Source: Aspidapion aeneum (lineage: Eukaryota; Arthropoda; Insecta; Coleoptera; Brentidae). Taken from it: DNA of 64,000 bases. The stretch lies in the NCBI GenBank assembly GCA_963576565.1, contig OY755038.1:203829013-203893012 (forward strand), in the 5' to 3' direction. Positions 36,901 to 51,300 of the stretch are shown in pieces. The position numbers were made by a program, and so were the translations under genes. Position 1 is the stretch's first letter. The number at the start of each line of letters is the position of its first letter. The notes below the pieces were generated by a model. That model was not told where the DNA came from. It was given only the letters and a program-made list of their open reading frames with translations, and ran no database searches.

Positions 36901-38729
36901 GAACCTGTATGTATGACATAATTTAAAGAAGTAGAGCAATAAGTAGAGACTTACAAAAGTCAAATTTATTTAAGTCAAAATCAATGGAAGGAAATATCGT
37001 AATATATATTATATAATATATGTAATACTCTAGCCTAAAATAAAAGTAGACGATTTTTGACAAACATTTACAGGGTTAATAAATGAACGTGTTTGTTTAT
37101 ATGTTGCATGATGATCGATGTCATTCACCGCTGACAACATAATTTATTTTAGTCAAAAGTCAAAATCAAAAAATATAAGTAACTTTGATGGGTTTGATAT
37201 GTCATACATACTAAGGACCCTCATCGTAAAGGCAAGCTTTATAGGAAGCGAAGCCTGGCATTGATTTTCTATTTTTTGCTTATTATTTTTGACATGTTTT
37301 CCTCGGTTTTACATTGGCGGCCCGATTTTATTTTGTTTTACACAGTCTGAAGGTACATAAACTACAAACAACAAAGTATCTTAAAACTCTATTATTATTA
37401 AATAGATCTTTATGTTAAAACCACATTTTTAAAATAAGAACGAGCCGCCAATGCGAAACCGAGGAAAACATATCAAGAATTATAACCCAAAAATAGAAAA
37501 TCAAATTCAGGCTTCGCTACCTGTAAAACTTGCGTTACGATGAGTGACCTTAATACATATATGGTCTCTAATTTAATATAGGATTTTCCTTTAGTCTAAA
37601 ATTTCAAGTTATGAAAAGCAATTTGAAGTAAATAACTTGGGGGCTGGCAATTTTGTAATATTCTAAGGGGGGGGAGTGTTAAATAAAAACTTAAAAAGCT
37701 CTAACATGTGGGAAGGAGGTGATCAAAAAGGCCTTGAAATCATGTATTGTCTTACAAGAGACAAAAGCCAAGAAATAAAAGCAACATACATGTTTTCACC
37801 TAATTTATAAACGGCCGTATGAGCGAATGCGAAATACAGATTGAGGACTCTAAGTAAAATAGTTCTTTAAAAAAACCCCTTTTCTAACCTCTCTTACTCT
37901 TTTAAAATAGAGTATCGCAGTACAGGTGAAGATTATTCTAGTTAAAGTTTACAAAGATTTACTTCTAAACAACCAGTAAATTTTATTTTACAACCATACA
38001 GAACTCTTAAAAATGTATAAAAATTCTTGAGAGCGATTTTGTTTTCTATAGCTCTTTAGGACAGTCATATTTTTATAATGTTTGCAAATATTTGGTTAGT
38101 TTTTTCCCCTCTCGTTTTTTTTTTAATATCTCCTAAATATATTTTTTTAACTTATTATAATTATCTAATTTTTGAGAGCAATTCAAAGCATGTAATATAA
38201 TGTTCTTGCCTCAAATATTAAGCAAAATTTTTATAATTATTCAAGAATCTTTGGGACCTCAACTATCAAGTAAACAACAAAACATGTTTGTCTAAGATTT
38301 GGACCATTTTACTGGCTTATTATTGTTCTTATGTCAACTGGTATGTTGCATGTCTATTTCACACTCATGCGCAATTGTTATAGCAAAAGCCATCATTGCT
38401 TGCTTCCACTTTTTAATAAATTCTTCTGTCTTTGCTGTTTTTTGGCTTCAAAAACTGCCGTTAGGATTTTTTCTTTTAAATCATCAATGACACCTTCGTC
38501 CTCCAGAATTTCCATTTCTTCGGCAATCAACCTAAAAGAGTTGTGTATCAGAACAATAAGATTAATTAGAGATAAAACTGCTTTGAAAAAAATTATGCGG
38601 TAAATTTTTTTTCGAAAATAATTTTTTATAAAGCCATATTAAACGCATTAGTTTGGTTGATGTTTTCTGCTATTAGAAAAACGTCTCAAGGTAGAGATCA
38701 CGGTGGATAGAATAGACCGGTGTTCGGAT

Positions 38730-38787
<58 letters not shown>

Positions 38788-39275
38788 GAATTTTCCAGCT
38801 GATAATTGGAAACAAAAGTTAGATATGATATGAACAACTAATATTTTTTGAATTTTTTAAAAACTAAGGCAATTTTCCTACTATTTTTTAGTGTATTCTT
38901 ATAAAAAAATATTAAAATATTTTTCAGACATACCAGTCGTTATTTTTTTTAGCCCGCTTCATTTCTCTTTACACAAAAATTAAAATTCGAAGAAAATAAT
39001 GTGTTCGTTTCAGTTTCAAAAATAATCCGCTGACCTACATCTTTGTTTACTTCCCAAGTCCTCGGTTCACCTTTGATACTAAACGATCACATTCAGTTTG
39101 ACTTGTAGTTTAAGTTTTGTGTAATAAAAAATAAAGCGGGCTAAAAAAAATAACGACCATAAGTCTAGAAAATTATATTTTCTAAGGATGTAAAATATTA
39201 GTTGTTCCGTTGTTCATATCATATCTAACTTTTGTTTACAAAAATCAGCTGGACCACCAGTGACGTGAAAAATTC

Positions 39276-39373
<98 letters not shown>

Positions 39374-42300
39374 ATCCGAACACCGGTCTATTCTATCCAC
39401 CGTGGGTAGAGATAAGAATAACAAATATTGATATTTTTTAAATTTTAAAAAAGCGAACATAACGTTTTAAAATATAGATATGCTACATTTACACTAAATT
39501 CTAAACGTGCTTAGGCTAACGTTTAACATATGAGTTTTTTCAAATAGTTTACACAGAAATGTGAAATTTTTTTATTGTAAAAGGTTTTAAAATAAGCTTT
39601 AAATGTTAAGCGAAAAGTAAGCAAATTCGAAATTTATTGTGTAAATGTAGCCTTACTCTGCAAAAACATGATGTTTTCGAAGAGGAGGCGGAGCATCGTC
39701 AGAATCACTCAAAGAAGGGGTCCGACTTGAGTAGCCGTTCAGAGATGGCGTCCTGCTTCCTGGGGAATAGGCATCCGTGTCGTATGATACACTTACTGAT
39801 TCTTCTAAGAGGATTTCTGGCTCTAAACGCTAACAACAAAAAGAAAAATAATTACACACGTAATTTTAGTACCTAACAGGTTAAATTTTTGTGTCCTTCA
39901 ATTTTTCGTGGATTTTTTTGTATAAGAAATAATTTATTAAGTGGCATAACTTATTAGCAGTAAGCCATTTTACTACGGACTCTATTTTTTAAAACATTTC
40001 TATCTACTTTTTAAAACATTTCTATCTACTTTTGTGTTATTTTGAAACGAACGAAAGTTAATTTTTACTATTTTTTGCAAAAATAATCCGAATAGATCAT
40101 ACGTATAAGTTCTAACAATGATTACCCGATATATATATCTGGAACAAATTATATAACTAAAAAAAGGAAACCAAACAGCTGAAATCAAGAGACGAGTAAG
40201 ATTGGCCCTGGCAGCATTCGGTAAATTAACTTATCGTCTTTAACAGATAGTAGTAGTGGTGGTGGGGAGACCATTTTTGGTCTAGCGACTAGAGACACGG
40301 CCCTTTTTGCAAACCCCGCTTTGTACGTGCATCATATATCAAACTGATGCACATGCCCCTTTAGGATGCAAGTTTTCTTTCTCTAAGATGACTTAATTTT
40401 GCCTGACACCTCTTTGTCGAGGGCAGGGAGCTTTATACTGCGTAGCAAGTATACACAGTGGACCCACAATTTTACACCACTTCCGAAAGGTAGTCCTGCT
40501 ACATGTTAGACTTGCATCTATCTAACACCGCTATCGTCCCAGCAGAACTTGGTTATAGACGATAGACTTCTTTCCTTTTCAGCGCAACAGTCGTGGTCGT
40601 CGTAAGTTGACTGTAGGAGATTTATGCTGGCGCCATCCTGGTTCCGACTATATAGCACTTATAGCAGGCTCCTGGGTTATTATTCTTGGTTCCTCTGCTG
40701 GCTGCGTGTCGGCTCCTGGACTACACCTGCTTATATTCTCCATGTTCAAGGTCAACGTATTCGATGACTGCTGTTGAACGCTAAAAAGGAAGTGGGCGAC
40801 AGGGCGATGGATTTTTTTCTTGTTTTTGCAACGTTGTTCGAGACGCGAGCCTGATACCTTCTGCATGTGAAGCCGACGACCATATCACGGCACTACCCTG
40901 CCGCCCCCTTAAACAGATGCAAAGAGAAGTATTTTCTATCATTTTTAGTTAAGTTTCGAAAGGGCGTCAAGACTAAATTCGAAAAACTATCATACATCTT
41001 TACTAGACCCCGTCAAGATGTCGGAAATGACAGCTATTTAGAACACATAAATCGACTCTTATAAAGACAACTACATCTAAACTTTATGCTATTTTAACTT
41101 AAAAGTATGTCTTTTTTCGTTGGCGGAACTATCCATGTAACCCGATTTTTTATACTTTGACAGCTAATATAAGTGTGGACGAAACTTGTCATAGATGGCG
41201 CCTCTGCTTCTCAGACAAGACGATGCCAGTGTGCTTAAACTTTCGAGTGCTCGAGCCAGTTCCGCTAGATGGCGCTACACCTTGGAGTTTACTCGCATTG
41301 CACGGACGCGAGTAATTCATATGTAGGAGTTGGTTTTGGTTAAAATTGGCTTATCTGGGTACGCTGTTCTCTACTGATGACGTGAAACACACAGAAACGT
41401 ACGTCTAGAGATGCTACCTTGTGTAAGTAGGAAAACAACCAAAATCAACTTCCTTCTCCTTCTGACACTCGCAAGTTAGGAACACACACCTTTGTGTGAA
41501 GTATAAAATTCGTTTGATTTGAAGAATAATATAAGTGTCTCTTATGTTATATTTTCCTACCCCTTCATTCACGCCGGTAACCAGGCCGGATGAGGTCGGA
41601 TATCTCGTGAAGGCGGACTTTGTTACACACTCCTTCAGTCGATAGGCCATTTTAAATGACAAAAGAACCCGATGAAAAAAAAACCCGGTCTGGGGTTCCA
41701 AAGGTGGTCGATGACCCGTGCAATTAGGCATTCCGAAATGGCGGCCGTAGTGTCGACGAAAGAGTCACGGTTTTATTAAATTCAGGCGAGGTCATTGGTC
41801 CCAGGTATTCCCCATGCGGGGTTCTTCTAAGATTATACTTACACTTTCTGGCAACTTTTCTTTTGCATCAGTTTCCTGGGAAAGATTTGACGCATTGTCC
41901 ACCACTGGTTTTCCAGATTTTGCTTGCTGGATAAAATGGAGATCATCAAAAAACCATAGCTTCGGTTTATACGGAAATTCAGTCCCTGACGATTCGCTTT
42001 TCTTGATCTTTTGAATTTCCGCAAGATATTGGGTTCTCAGAACATGAAGTTTTTTCTTAATATGCACTGCAGTGAGCTTTTTTGGTATGAGCTCTCTTTT
42101 GTTTAGTTCGTCAGTTATTTCGCACAATGCCATGTGTCTTACGTTAAGCATATGATAATCCGGATGTTTTGGGATATAGAGGCACGGATATTGCTCATAT
42201 AGTTTTATTAAAACTTTAATGGCGTTTCTAGGCCAAACAATTCCACCCCTGAAAAGTTATAGGCTATCAGGAATAGTAGTAGTTTGGATATGGGAAATGA

Positions 42301-45300
42301 ATGACAGGGGCACAACCTTAATGACTTAGCTAGAGGAAAAGCACCTTTATACAATGAATTCGTTCTCTAGAAAGAAACCGAAACGAAAATGGACATGGCT
42401 CAGCCCTAATGGAATAACGAAAAACGAAATGATTACAGACTGACTACTGACAAAAACATCTTTTTTCTTCAGATCTTTTGTACTTTCGATCTTCTGTATT
42501 TTCGATCTTTTGTTTTTCGATCTTCTGTATTTTCGATCTTTTGTAGTTTCGATGTTTTGTTTTTCGATCTTTTTTAGTTTCGATCTTTTGTCTTTCGAGC
42601 TTTGTTCCGCCACCCGTTAAAAAATAGATAAGGCTTTAAAATGAAATTTTGTCATTGAAATGTCAAAACCGATAAACAAAAAATAAATAAAAGATACTTT
42701 TATTTGTCAAAACGTCAAAACTGATTTGTTGAATTACACAGCACAAAGTTGACAACTATAAAGTTACACAATATAAACAATTAAAGGATCAGGCACACCT
42801 CTTATAGGATTTCTGTAATCCGTCAAACTTCATGAAATTTTGGTATGTTGTAGAATGAACCTTTCTTATCAAAAGTCCAAGAAGCATAATGGACTTTAAA
42901 CGGATTTTCCAAACATAAACGCAATGTTACTATTACATTATATTTACGATTTATTTATTATTAGCTCACACATATACTATACTATAGTAGTGTGAGCTAT
43001 GGTGATCCTAATTTTTTCGAGAAAAAAAAAGTTGCTCCGATTTCAAAATTTTTTATATATCTTTGCGTTTCAGATGATTTTGAAACTTTTTTGTTGCGCC
43101 GTCTGTCTGTCTGTCTGTCTGTCTGTATGTCTGTCTGTCTGTGTGTCTGTATGTCTGTCTGTAACGACCAACGCGCATAACTCAAAAACCGCTTGCCCGA
43201 TTTTAATGAAATTTGGTACCCAGGCTGGGCTTTGGGTCGAGATGGTCCCATTTAAAAATGAACAAAATCCACCGAACACAAGCCAAATAAAAGGGTGGGG
43301 GTAGATTTCAAAAATTAGAGTTTATGAAAAAATATGGCGTGTGTGATATCAAACGAAAGGTAATTGAGTCTGGAGTTAAACAAAATACATTTTAGTTTAT
43401 CTAAAAAAAAAGGGGGGGGGGGTAAATTTCAAAAATTAGTGTTTAAGTGGAAATATGGCGTGTGTGATATCAAACGAAAGGTAATTGAGTCTGGAGTTAA
43501 ACAAAATACATTTTAGTTTAAAAAAAAGGGTGGGGGTAGATTTGAAAAATTAGAGTTTAAGTCAAAACATGGCTTGTGTGGTATCAAACGAAAGGTAATT
43601 GAGTCTGGAGTTCAATAAAACATACTTCAGTTTTTAGTTATATTAGCTTTCACGTAGATACACTTTAACTATAGTACCCAGTGTGAGCTTAGGTGCCCAT
43701 AGATTGGCAGAGTATTTTTAATCTGTACCCTTTAAACATATCATCAGCTCTTTAGACGGCTTTTCCAAATAAATACGCAATGTTACTATTGCATATAGAG
43801 TATTTATTAGTTTTTTATTGATTCTTGATTTATTAAGTATTTAATACAGTGTGTTTCGGCAAACATATTTTTTAAATATTATTAAAAAATCTATGTATTG
43901 TAGGTATATATTATTAAACATCCTACTATTAACACAGGGCTTTTAGCGAGTTTATGCTGCAAAAAAAGCGAAAAGGGAATAATTGTAAAGAAAAATGGAC
44001 TTCAAGAGAATATTTTTAAATAAAATTTTCTACCACCCTGTAGATAATGTCTTAAAGATTTGAAATAAATCGTGAATATATGTAATAGTAACATTGCGTA
44101 AGTGTTTGGAAAACCCATCTAGAGGGCTATATTGCTTCTGGGACATTATCACTTTCAACCCTGTATTTTAAAAACTGGTAATTAATTTAAGTTGGGCCCA
44201 TAAGAACTTTTGATAAAAAAATTTAAATTTAAAACACACTAACGCTTGTTTCTCATTAACACTTTCGACTAATATTTACTTAAACACCCTGTAGATAATG
44301 TTTTAAAGGTACAGATTAAAAATAATCAATAAATCGTAAATATATGCAATACTTACATTGCTTATAATGTTTGGGAAACCCGTCTAACTTGGACATTATC
44401 ACTTTCAACACCCTGTATTTCAAAAACTGGTCTTTCATTTAAGTCAGGCCCATGAGAACTTTTTATGAGCAAGGTTTATTCTACAACATACTAAAACATT
44501 CGATTTATATTTACTTAAACACCCTGTAGATAATGGTTTAAAGTAACAGATTGACAATAATAAATAAATCGTAAATGTATGCAATACTAACATTGCGTAT
44601 ATGTTTGGAAAACCCGTCTAAAAAGCTATTATGCTTTTTCGACATAATCACTTTCAACACCCTGTATTTCAAAAACTGGTCATTAATTTGAGTTGGGCCC
44701 ATGACAACTTTTGATAAGAAAGTTTCAGTCTACAATATACGAAAATTTCATGAAGTTTAACGGGGCGGGTGGTCAAAAGTCAAAAATGATCCATCATTTA
44801 ATACAGTTTAAAACGTCAAATCCTACAAACTTTGAATAAGAAACTTACGATCGAGATGACTGGACTTTCTCAGTTTCGCCTTTTGATAATACGCTAAGTT
44901 CACCATCGGAGATGTTTTCTAGCGAAATTTGCAAAGGCTGTAAATAAAAAAGAAATAATATCAATTAATTGATTAAATTAACAAAAAATAAGACATACAT
45001 ACATTTTTAGAAATTTTCAAAAATTATTGCTACAACGCGGATTTATGGAAATGTACAGGGTGTCCCAGGTTCGATGTTTTTGGGCAGTTTAAGGTAAAAA
45101 CTGCATCTTGATAATAACAAGTCGTTTTCATGTTACAGGGGGTTTTCAAAAAGTCTCATGTTGGTAGAGGGGGGGATGGCTCGATCGCCGATTTTTGTAC
45201 ACCAAAAGGGTTGGTATTTCCCAGTACTTCCTCAAATTTCAATGGTATTTCCTAGAACGTACTTCCCAAGCAATGGTATTTCCTAGTATTTCCCCCCTAG

Positions 45301-48300
45301 TATTTTCAATGGTAATTCCTAGTATATTTCCCAGTAAGTCCCAAGTATTTCCTGGTATTTCCCCTAAGGGGGGCTATAAATTTTTAATTTATGAAAATTT
45401 CCTTTTGGTATAATAATTATTTTTTGGAGATTTTTCATAAAGAATCCAACTGTCAAATTAAATTTTACCTGTCACTTTTTGTTCGTGAGATATTTCACTA
45501 AGTGGGTATTTTTCTTATAAAATAATCCCTTTTTTATTCCATTTTTGAAATCCGCGTAAAATATCCTTTGAAATGAGTATCACAAAATCTTTATTTATTT
45601 TTGTTTTTTATATTTTTATTACTTTCTTTAAACCCAGTAATAAAATAAAAATATAAAATGAAAACAAACAATATAAAAAAATACAAAGAATATAAAGAAT
45701 TAAAACTTTTACGTAGTATCTCAAAAACTAAACGTGACAGATAAAATGTAATTTGGACAATTTATAAAAAAAAATTATCAATTTACACCAAAATTAAATT
45801 GTCATAAATAAAGGTCCTCTTACTAAATTTAGACTATTCAAAATCTTCTCGTAATTGAAAAACTACAAGGCCTATAAAGAGGTGGTTTTAATATTTGCAG
45901 ACGTCTCATTTTAATCTTTGACTTAAAACAAAGAGGTAAATTAAAAAATAAAAATATAAAAAAAGCAAAAAATAAAAATAATAATATTGAGTGTGATACT
46001 AATTCTAAAAGTTGAATAAAAAGTAGGTCATTCCATAAGAATAATACCAACTTTATGTAACATCTCAAAATTAAAAGTGACCGATAAAATTTAATTTGAC
46101 AGGTGATAAAAGAAAGAAATTTACACCCTCTATTTAATTTTCACGTCAGAAGCTCTCCCATTCAAACAGTAACATCAACAGTCTTCAAATAAAAACTGGG
46201 AAAAAATTAGATAATTCAAAATAAAATGATCGACAGCATCACACGAGAATAAGATTGACAAAAAAGAAGAAGCTTAACTTGTCGAGTTTATTACGAGATC
46301 AAGTACACGTACATATACGTCCGTACTGGGAAAGGGGCCTCTAAAAATTACGGCTACAAGCGTGCCGGCATGTTGACTGAACATTCACGTATGCCTTGGA
46401 TAAATTAAGGCTACTGATAATGGGTGCCGCGCTCTTCGCGCCATCTCTGTTCTAAGATTAAAAACACACATTATCAGTTACCTTAGGATAAATACCTTTT
46501 AATTTGTTCTAAAATGTGATCGGCTACGTATCCAAAAGTTTCAAGATCCAAAGAATTTTCTTAAATTTAATTAAAAAAACAACCCCCAATTTTGAAAACG
46601 TCAAATTGCCGCATTGACAAATTGTCAACGTCATTTGAAAGCAGCCCCTTTTAAATATTATTAAAACGGAACGCTTGTAGCATCAAGCAGCATTAAAAAA
46701 TAATAAAAGTATTAACTTACATCGGCGGCAGGTATTTCTGTTTTAACATCGGCTGCTGGCAACATCTGTTGTGCCATATTGGTATCTATGAGCATTTCTG
46801 ATTTGACATGAATTTCCGTCAATGGCTCTAATGTCACATCGGCGTCTGTCGGTATATTTGACATTCCCGCGCTACCTTGTTGAAGAAAGTGAAGGTCTTC
46901 AAAACACCAAAGCCTTGGTTTATACGGGAAGTCTGACGCTTCAATCTTCTTTCTTTCGGCAAGATATTGTGTTCTAAAGTTATGGATTCTTTTTTTAACT
47001 TCATCCACGGTCGCGGTTGTCTGCTGTATTTTATTAAAGCGCTCAACTAATTCATCCATCGTTTTCAGTCTAATTAGCCGATTGCTATAATCGGGAGATT
47101 TTGACAGATACAGATTTGGATATTCCTCGTATAGTTTTATTAATACAATTGTGGCTTCTCTTGGCCAGTCACGCCAACACCTAAAAGAAGTAAAGAGAAT
47201 AACTGGTAAAAATTCTAATTTTCACGATATTGTCAGTCGTTAGAAAAATCAGTCTAGTTTTTTCTCAAACTTCTTTCTTCTAATATATATATTTATCGGT
47301 TTCACAACGTTCTACGTCTTCCGATACCCAATCTCCACTCGTTTCTGTTTGCCCATAATTCATCATCTAGGCCTCTTATTCTTATTTCACTGTCTATTCC
47401 TTCTCTCCAGCTTCTCTTTGGCCGTCCTCGTTTTCTTCGGCCAGTTGGTCATTGTAGTATTTGTTTAGGTAGTCTTTCATCATTCATCCTTTGTACATGT
47501 CCGTACCACACCAGTTGTTTTGTTCTTATATCATCCACTAAAGTACGTTCACCCACTGTCATAATTTCTCTTACTCTTTGATTTGTAACTCTTTCTCTTT
47601 TTGATTTCCCTGCTGCTCTTCTCCAATAGTCCATCTCCGTAGCGGAAAGCATTTTTTCTGTTCTATCCTTGATTGGCCATACTTCTGAGCCGTATGTAAT
47701 AATACTTTTTACAATGGTGTTATATATAAGCTTTTTGTTATGTTTTGATATACTTTGGTCCCAAATTATTCCATTTAATAAAGTTATTGCTTTTCTTCCT
47801 TGTACGTTTCGATCTTTTATAGCTTTGTCTAGTGTTCCGTCAGCTGTAATTTTTAGACCTAAGTATTTATACTCAACACAGGACTAAATTCACTGCCCGG
47901 TATTTAAGATTAGATCCTGTTTCATTCCACCGATACCCATATACTCTGTCTTATTGAGATTGACCTCTAGTCCCCACTTATTGTACTCTTCTATGAGTTT
48001 TCGTGTCATATATTCGAGGTCGTCATAATCCTGAGCCACTACTATCTGATCATCGGCGAAACATAAAGTATACAAGGTGGTTTCGTCCAACGGAATTCCC
48101 ATGTTTTGGCATTTTCTCTTCCATACTTTAAGGACTTGTTCCAAGTATATTATGAAGAGCGTAGGCGAGATACAGCAACCTTGTTTAAGACCTTTATTTT
48201 CTTTTAATCTTTTATCTATTCTATCCATCTGTTTAGCCATCTAGCTCGCGCATGTTTCTTTAAATCGTCTGCCCTTCTTATTTGGGGTCTTGCCCTAATT

Positions 48301-51300
48301 CTTTTATTTTCCCAATGTCTCCAGTTTACAATACATTTGTTTCATCGTCTTTTTTCTATCTGTTAGCTTTACATGTAACATTTGTCTTTAAATTGATCTT
48401 TGGGCTTTTTTACCTTATCCATGTTTGATTTTAGGTATCCAGGTCTGGGATCCATAGGTAAGTACATGAATAATACATTGGTTATACACTTTCGTTTTGA
48501 GGCACTGAGGATATTTTTTATTTTTTAATATGTAGCTTAATTTACCGAATGCTGCCCGGGTCAATCTTACTCGTCTCTTGATTTCAGCCATTTAGTATTC
48601 TTTTTTTTACTTGTTCTATTTTCTCTTGGTTTATTCTGATCGTGATATCTTCATCTGAGTTTCTTATGATTTTAGTTTTAGCTGCTTTATCCAGTTCATC
48701 CAGCATTTTTATCAGTTCTTCCTTCTAATCTGTTATTAAGGCGATATCATCAGCATATCTTAGGTGGTTCAAGTATTGTCCGTTTACTTTGATGCCTATT
48801 TGTTTCCAATCTCTTTAAAAACATCTTTTAGGGCCTGGTTAAATAGTTGAGATAATATTGTGTCACCATAGGGCCTGGTTAAATAGTTGAGATAATATTG
48901 TGTTACCCTGCCTGACACCTCTTCGTATGCAGATTGGCTTGGTTCCTTCGTGAATTTTGATTGATTTTATTGCTTTAATTTACGTTTACCAAAACGCTAA
49001 TGACGAAAAATCCCATTTAACGAATTGACAAACTTCTTCCCGTGGGTCAGCAATTATCGCGTTGGCAACTAGAAATATTAAACGCCTAGGGCGTCATCGC
49101 GGATATTGCTGACACGGATAGAAAATCGTAATTACAATCGCCTACTAGCAACATCAGTTCGGGGTCACGATGTGGTAGAAAAAAGTAAATTTGAAGAGAT
49201 CAAAATAACGTTAAGAAAAAACTGGACTGATTATTAAAATTTACAACATATTGGCCGCCATTTTAAAAAGATGGCAGAAACGGAGCATCCCGTAGTGATC
49301 TAAGCAAAATATCTGTTTACCAATTCTTAACCGAACTTTTTGTGGGCAAAATATTTTGACCACTAAAAATGCCAAAAGAATTTAAGATGTATTTATCGTT
49401 AATTCAATTTTTTATATATTTTGAAAAAAGTTTATAATTTTTGATGTAGACAGGGCGTTGCCTACCCTTTGATAAAATCCAAAAAACTGTTTTTTAAATT
49501 TCACCGCATTTTAAATCGAACTCCTCATGACATATCGTCGGCGATGTGACAATACCTGCTAAGTGCAAGTCAGATTTTTTTTACAGGAGAGTATATAAAT
49601 AGCAGATATTCTCGCACCCAGCAACTGGTAGAGTTGATAGCAGATATTATTTTTCTTTTATAAAGTAAACAAAGATTTAATCTGCAGTTAGCAGTCCATT
49701 TCACCATGTGGGCAATGAATGTCTAGCGCTTTCTGCATAAAATACCAATATTAAAAAAATGTCACTTAGCAGGTATTGTCAGATCGCCGACGATATCCAA
49801 CAAAAATAATCAATAAAAAAACAAAAAATAATTTTTAATTTTAAAGATTGCGTAAGACATATTTTGATTATTTGCATATACTCCATTTTTGCACATTTTT
49901 CATCTAATATTTTCCTAACAGGCGCTCTTTCGCGAAGAAGCATAATTTAATTTAATATAGCTAGGGCTCTGTAACGAAGTAGCGCGTATCAAAATAGCGC
50001 GTGATCAAAATAGCGCGTATCATAATGGCGCGTGTTCAAAATAGCGTGTATCAAAATAGCGCGTATCAAAACAGCGCGTATCGAAATAGCGCGTGTTCAA
50101 AATAGCGCGTATCAAAATAGCGCGTATCAAAAAAGCGCGTGTTTAAAATAGCGTGTGTTCAAAATAGCGCGTCTTAAAATAGCGCGTCTAAAAATACCGC
50201 GTTTTGAAAGATCGCCATTACAAACGTCGCTGTTACAAAATAGTTCGAGTAAGGGGTCTCTTTCTAACTTTTTTCTCGGGATCCTAAGGGGTGTAACCAA
50301 ACCGAACCGAACCGATTCAAACCGCACCGAACTGAAATGAACCGAACCAAACCGAAAAATTTTTTCAAAAAGTTATTTTCCTAAATTAGCTTCCCGATCC
50401 TTATTTTGGTAGGATTCTAACCTGTGACTTGGTGACATTTTTTTTGGTGGAAAAAGGTCAGGGAGTTACTGGAAAAAATGTTTGGGTTCGGTTCGGTTCA
50501 GTTCCGTCTGGTTCGGTTTGGTTACACACCCTCTAGGATCCCGGAAAAGAAGCCAGGGAAGTTTTTTTTTTTTGAAAAAATACGTTAGAAAGAGACCCGT
50601 TAGTCGAACTATATGAGTTGTGTTAAGTATAGCAAGCTATCGGTTTATTTAACGGTTAAGTAAGTATAACTTATCTGACCTTGCTCAAAATGTTTAGGTG
50701 AATATTCGTGAGCAGACCTGATACGCGCTATTTTGAACACGCGCTATTTTAATACGCGCTATTTTGATACGCGCTATTTTGATCACGCGCTATTTTGATA
50801 CACGCTATTTTAAACACGCGCTATTTTGAACACACGCTATTATGAACACGCGCTATTTTGATACGTGCTATTTTGAACACGCGCTAATTTGAACACGCGC
50901 TATTCTGAACACGCGCTGTTTTGAAAAGCGCTATTTTGATACGCGCTATTTTGATACGCGCCATTTTGATACGCGCTATTTCGTTACAGAGCCTATAGCT
51001 AGTAGGATATTATAGGCTGCGCCTTTTTGATTCCTCGCTTCGATTCTCGACAGAAGTATTCTGCAGACCGCTGGCGCTGAGAGAGACAGAACAAGGAGGC
51101 ATAGCGTGGTTTGTTCGCCAGTCATACGGGAGTGCTGCTGTGGTTAAAAGCAATTCTGCCAAATATCGAAAGGGTGAACATTTCAAATTAGCAAATTTAT
51201 AAAAAATCTACTTTAACTATACTTGATGTTGTATTAAAGTGGCACCGCGTCATCAAAACCGTGAAGGGCGGGAAGGGAGTAGAGGGGTATATACAGTCGT

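Noticed and set aside
39245..39460. Open frame with long Ile-Tyr repeat
   Set aside because: Translation of an (AT)n microsatellite in the foldback element.
42347..42613. Lys/Arg-rich minus-strand open frame
   Set aside because: Translation of the TTTCGATCTTTTGT minisatellite.
42992..43304. Open frames rich in Cys/Val/Ser or Asp/Arg/Gln/Thr
   Set aside because: They are read through the (CTGT)n/(GACA)n tract of the AGCTCACAC repeat and recur at 56098-56854; not a gene.
45195..45413. Open frame with Phe-Pro-Ser-Ile-type repeats
   Set aside because: By-product of the GGTATTTCCTAGTA minisatellite.
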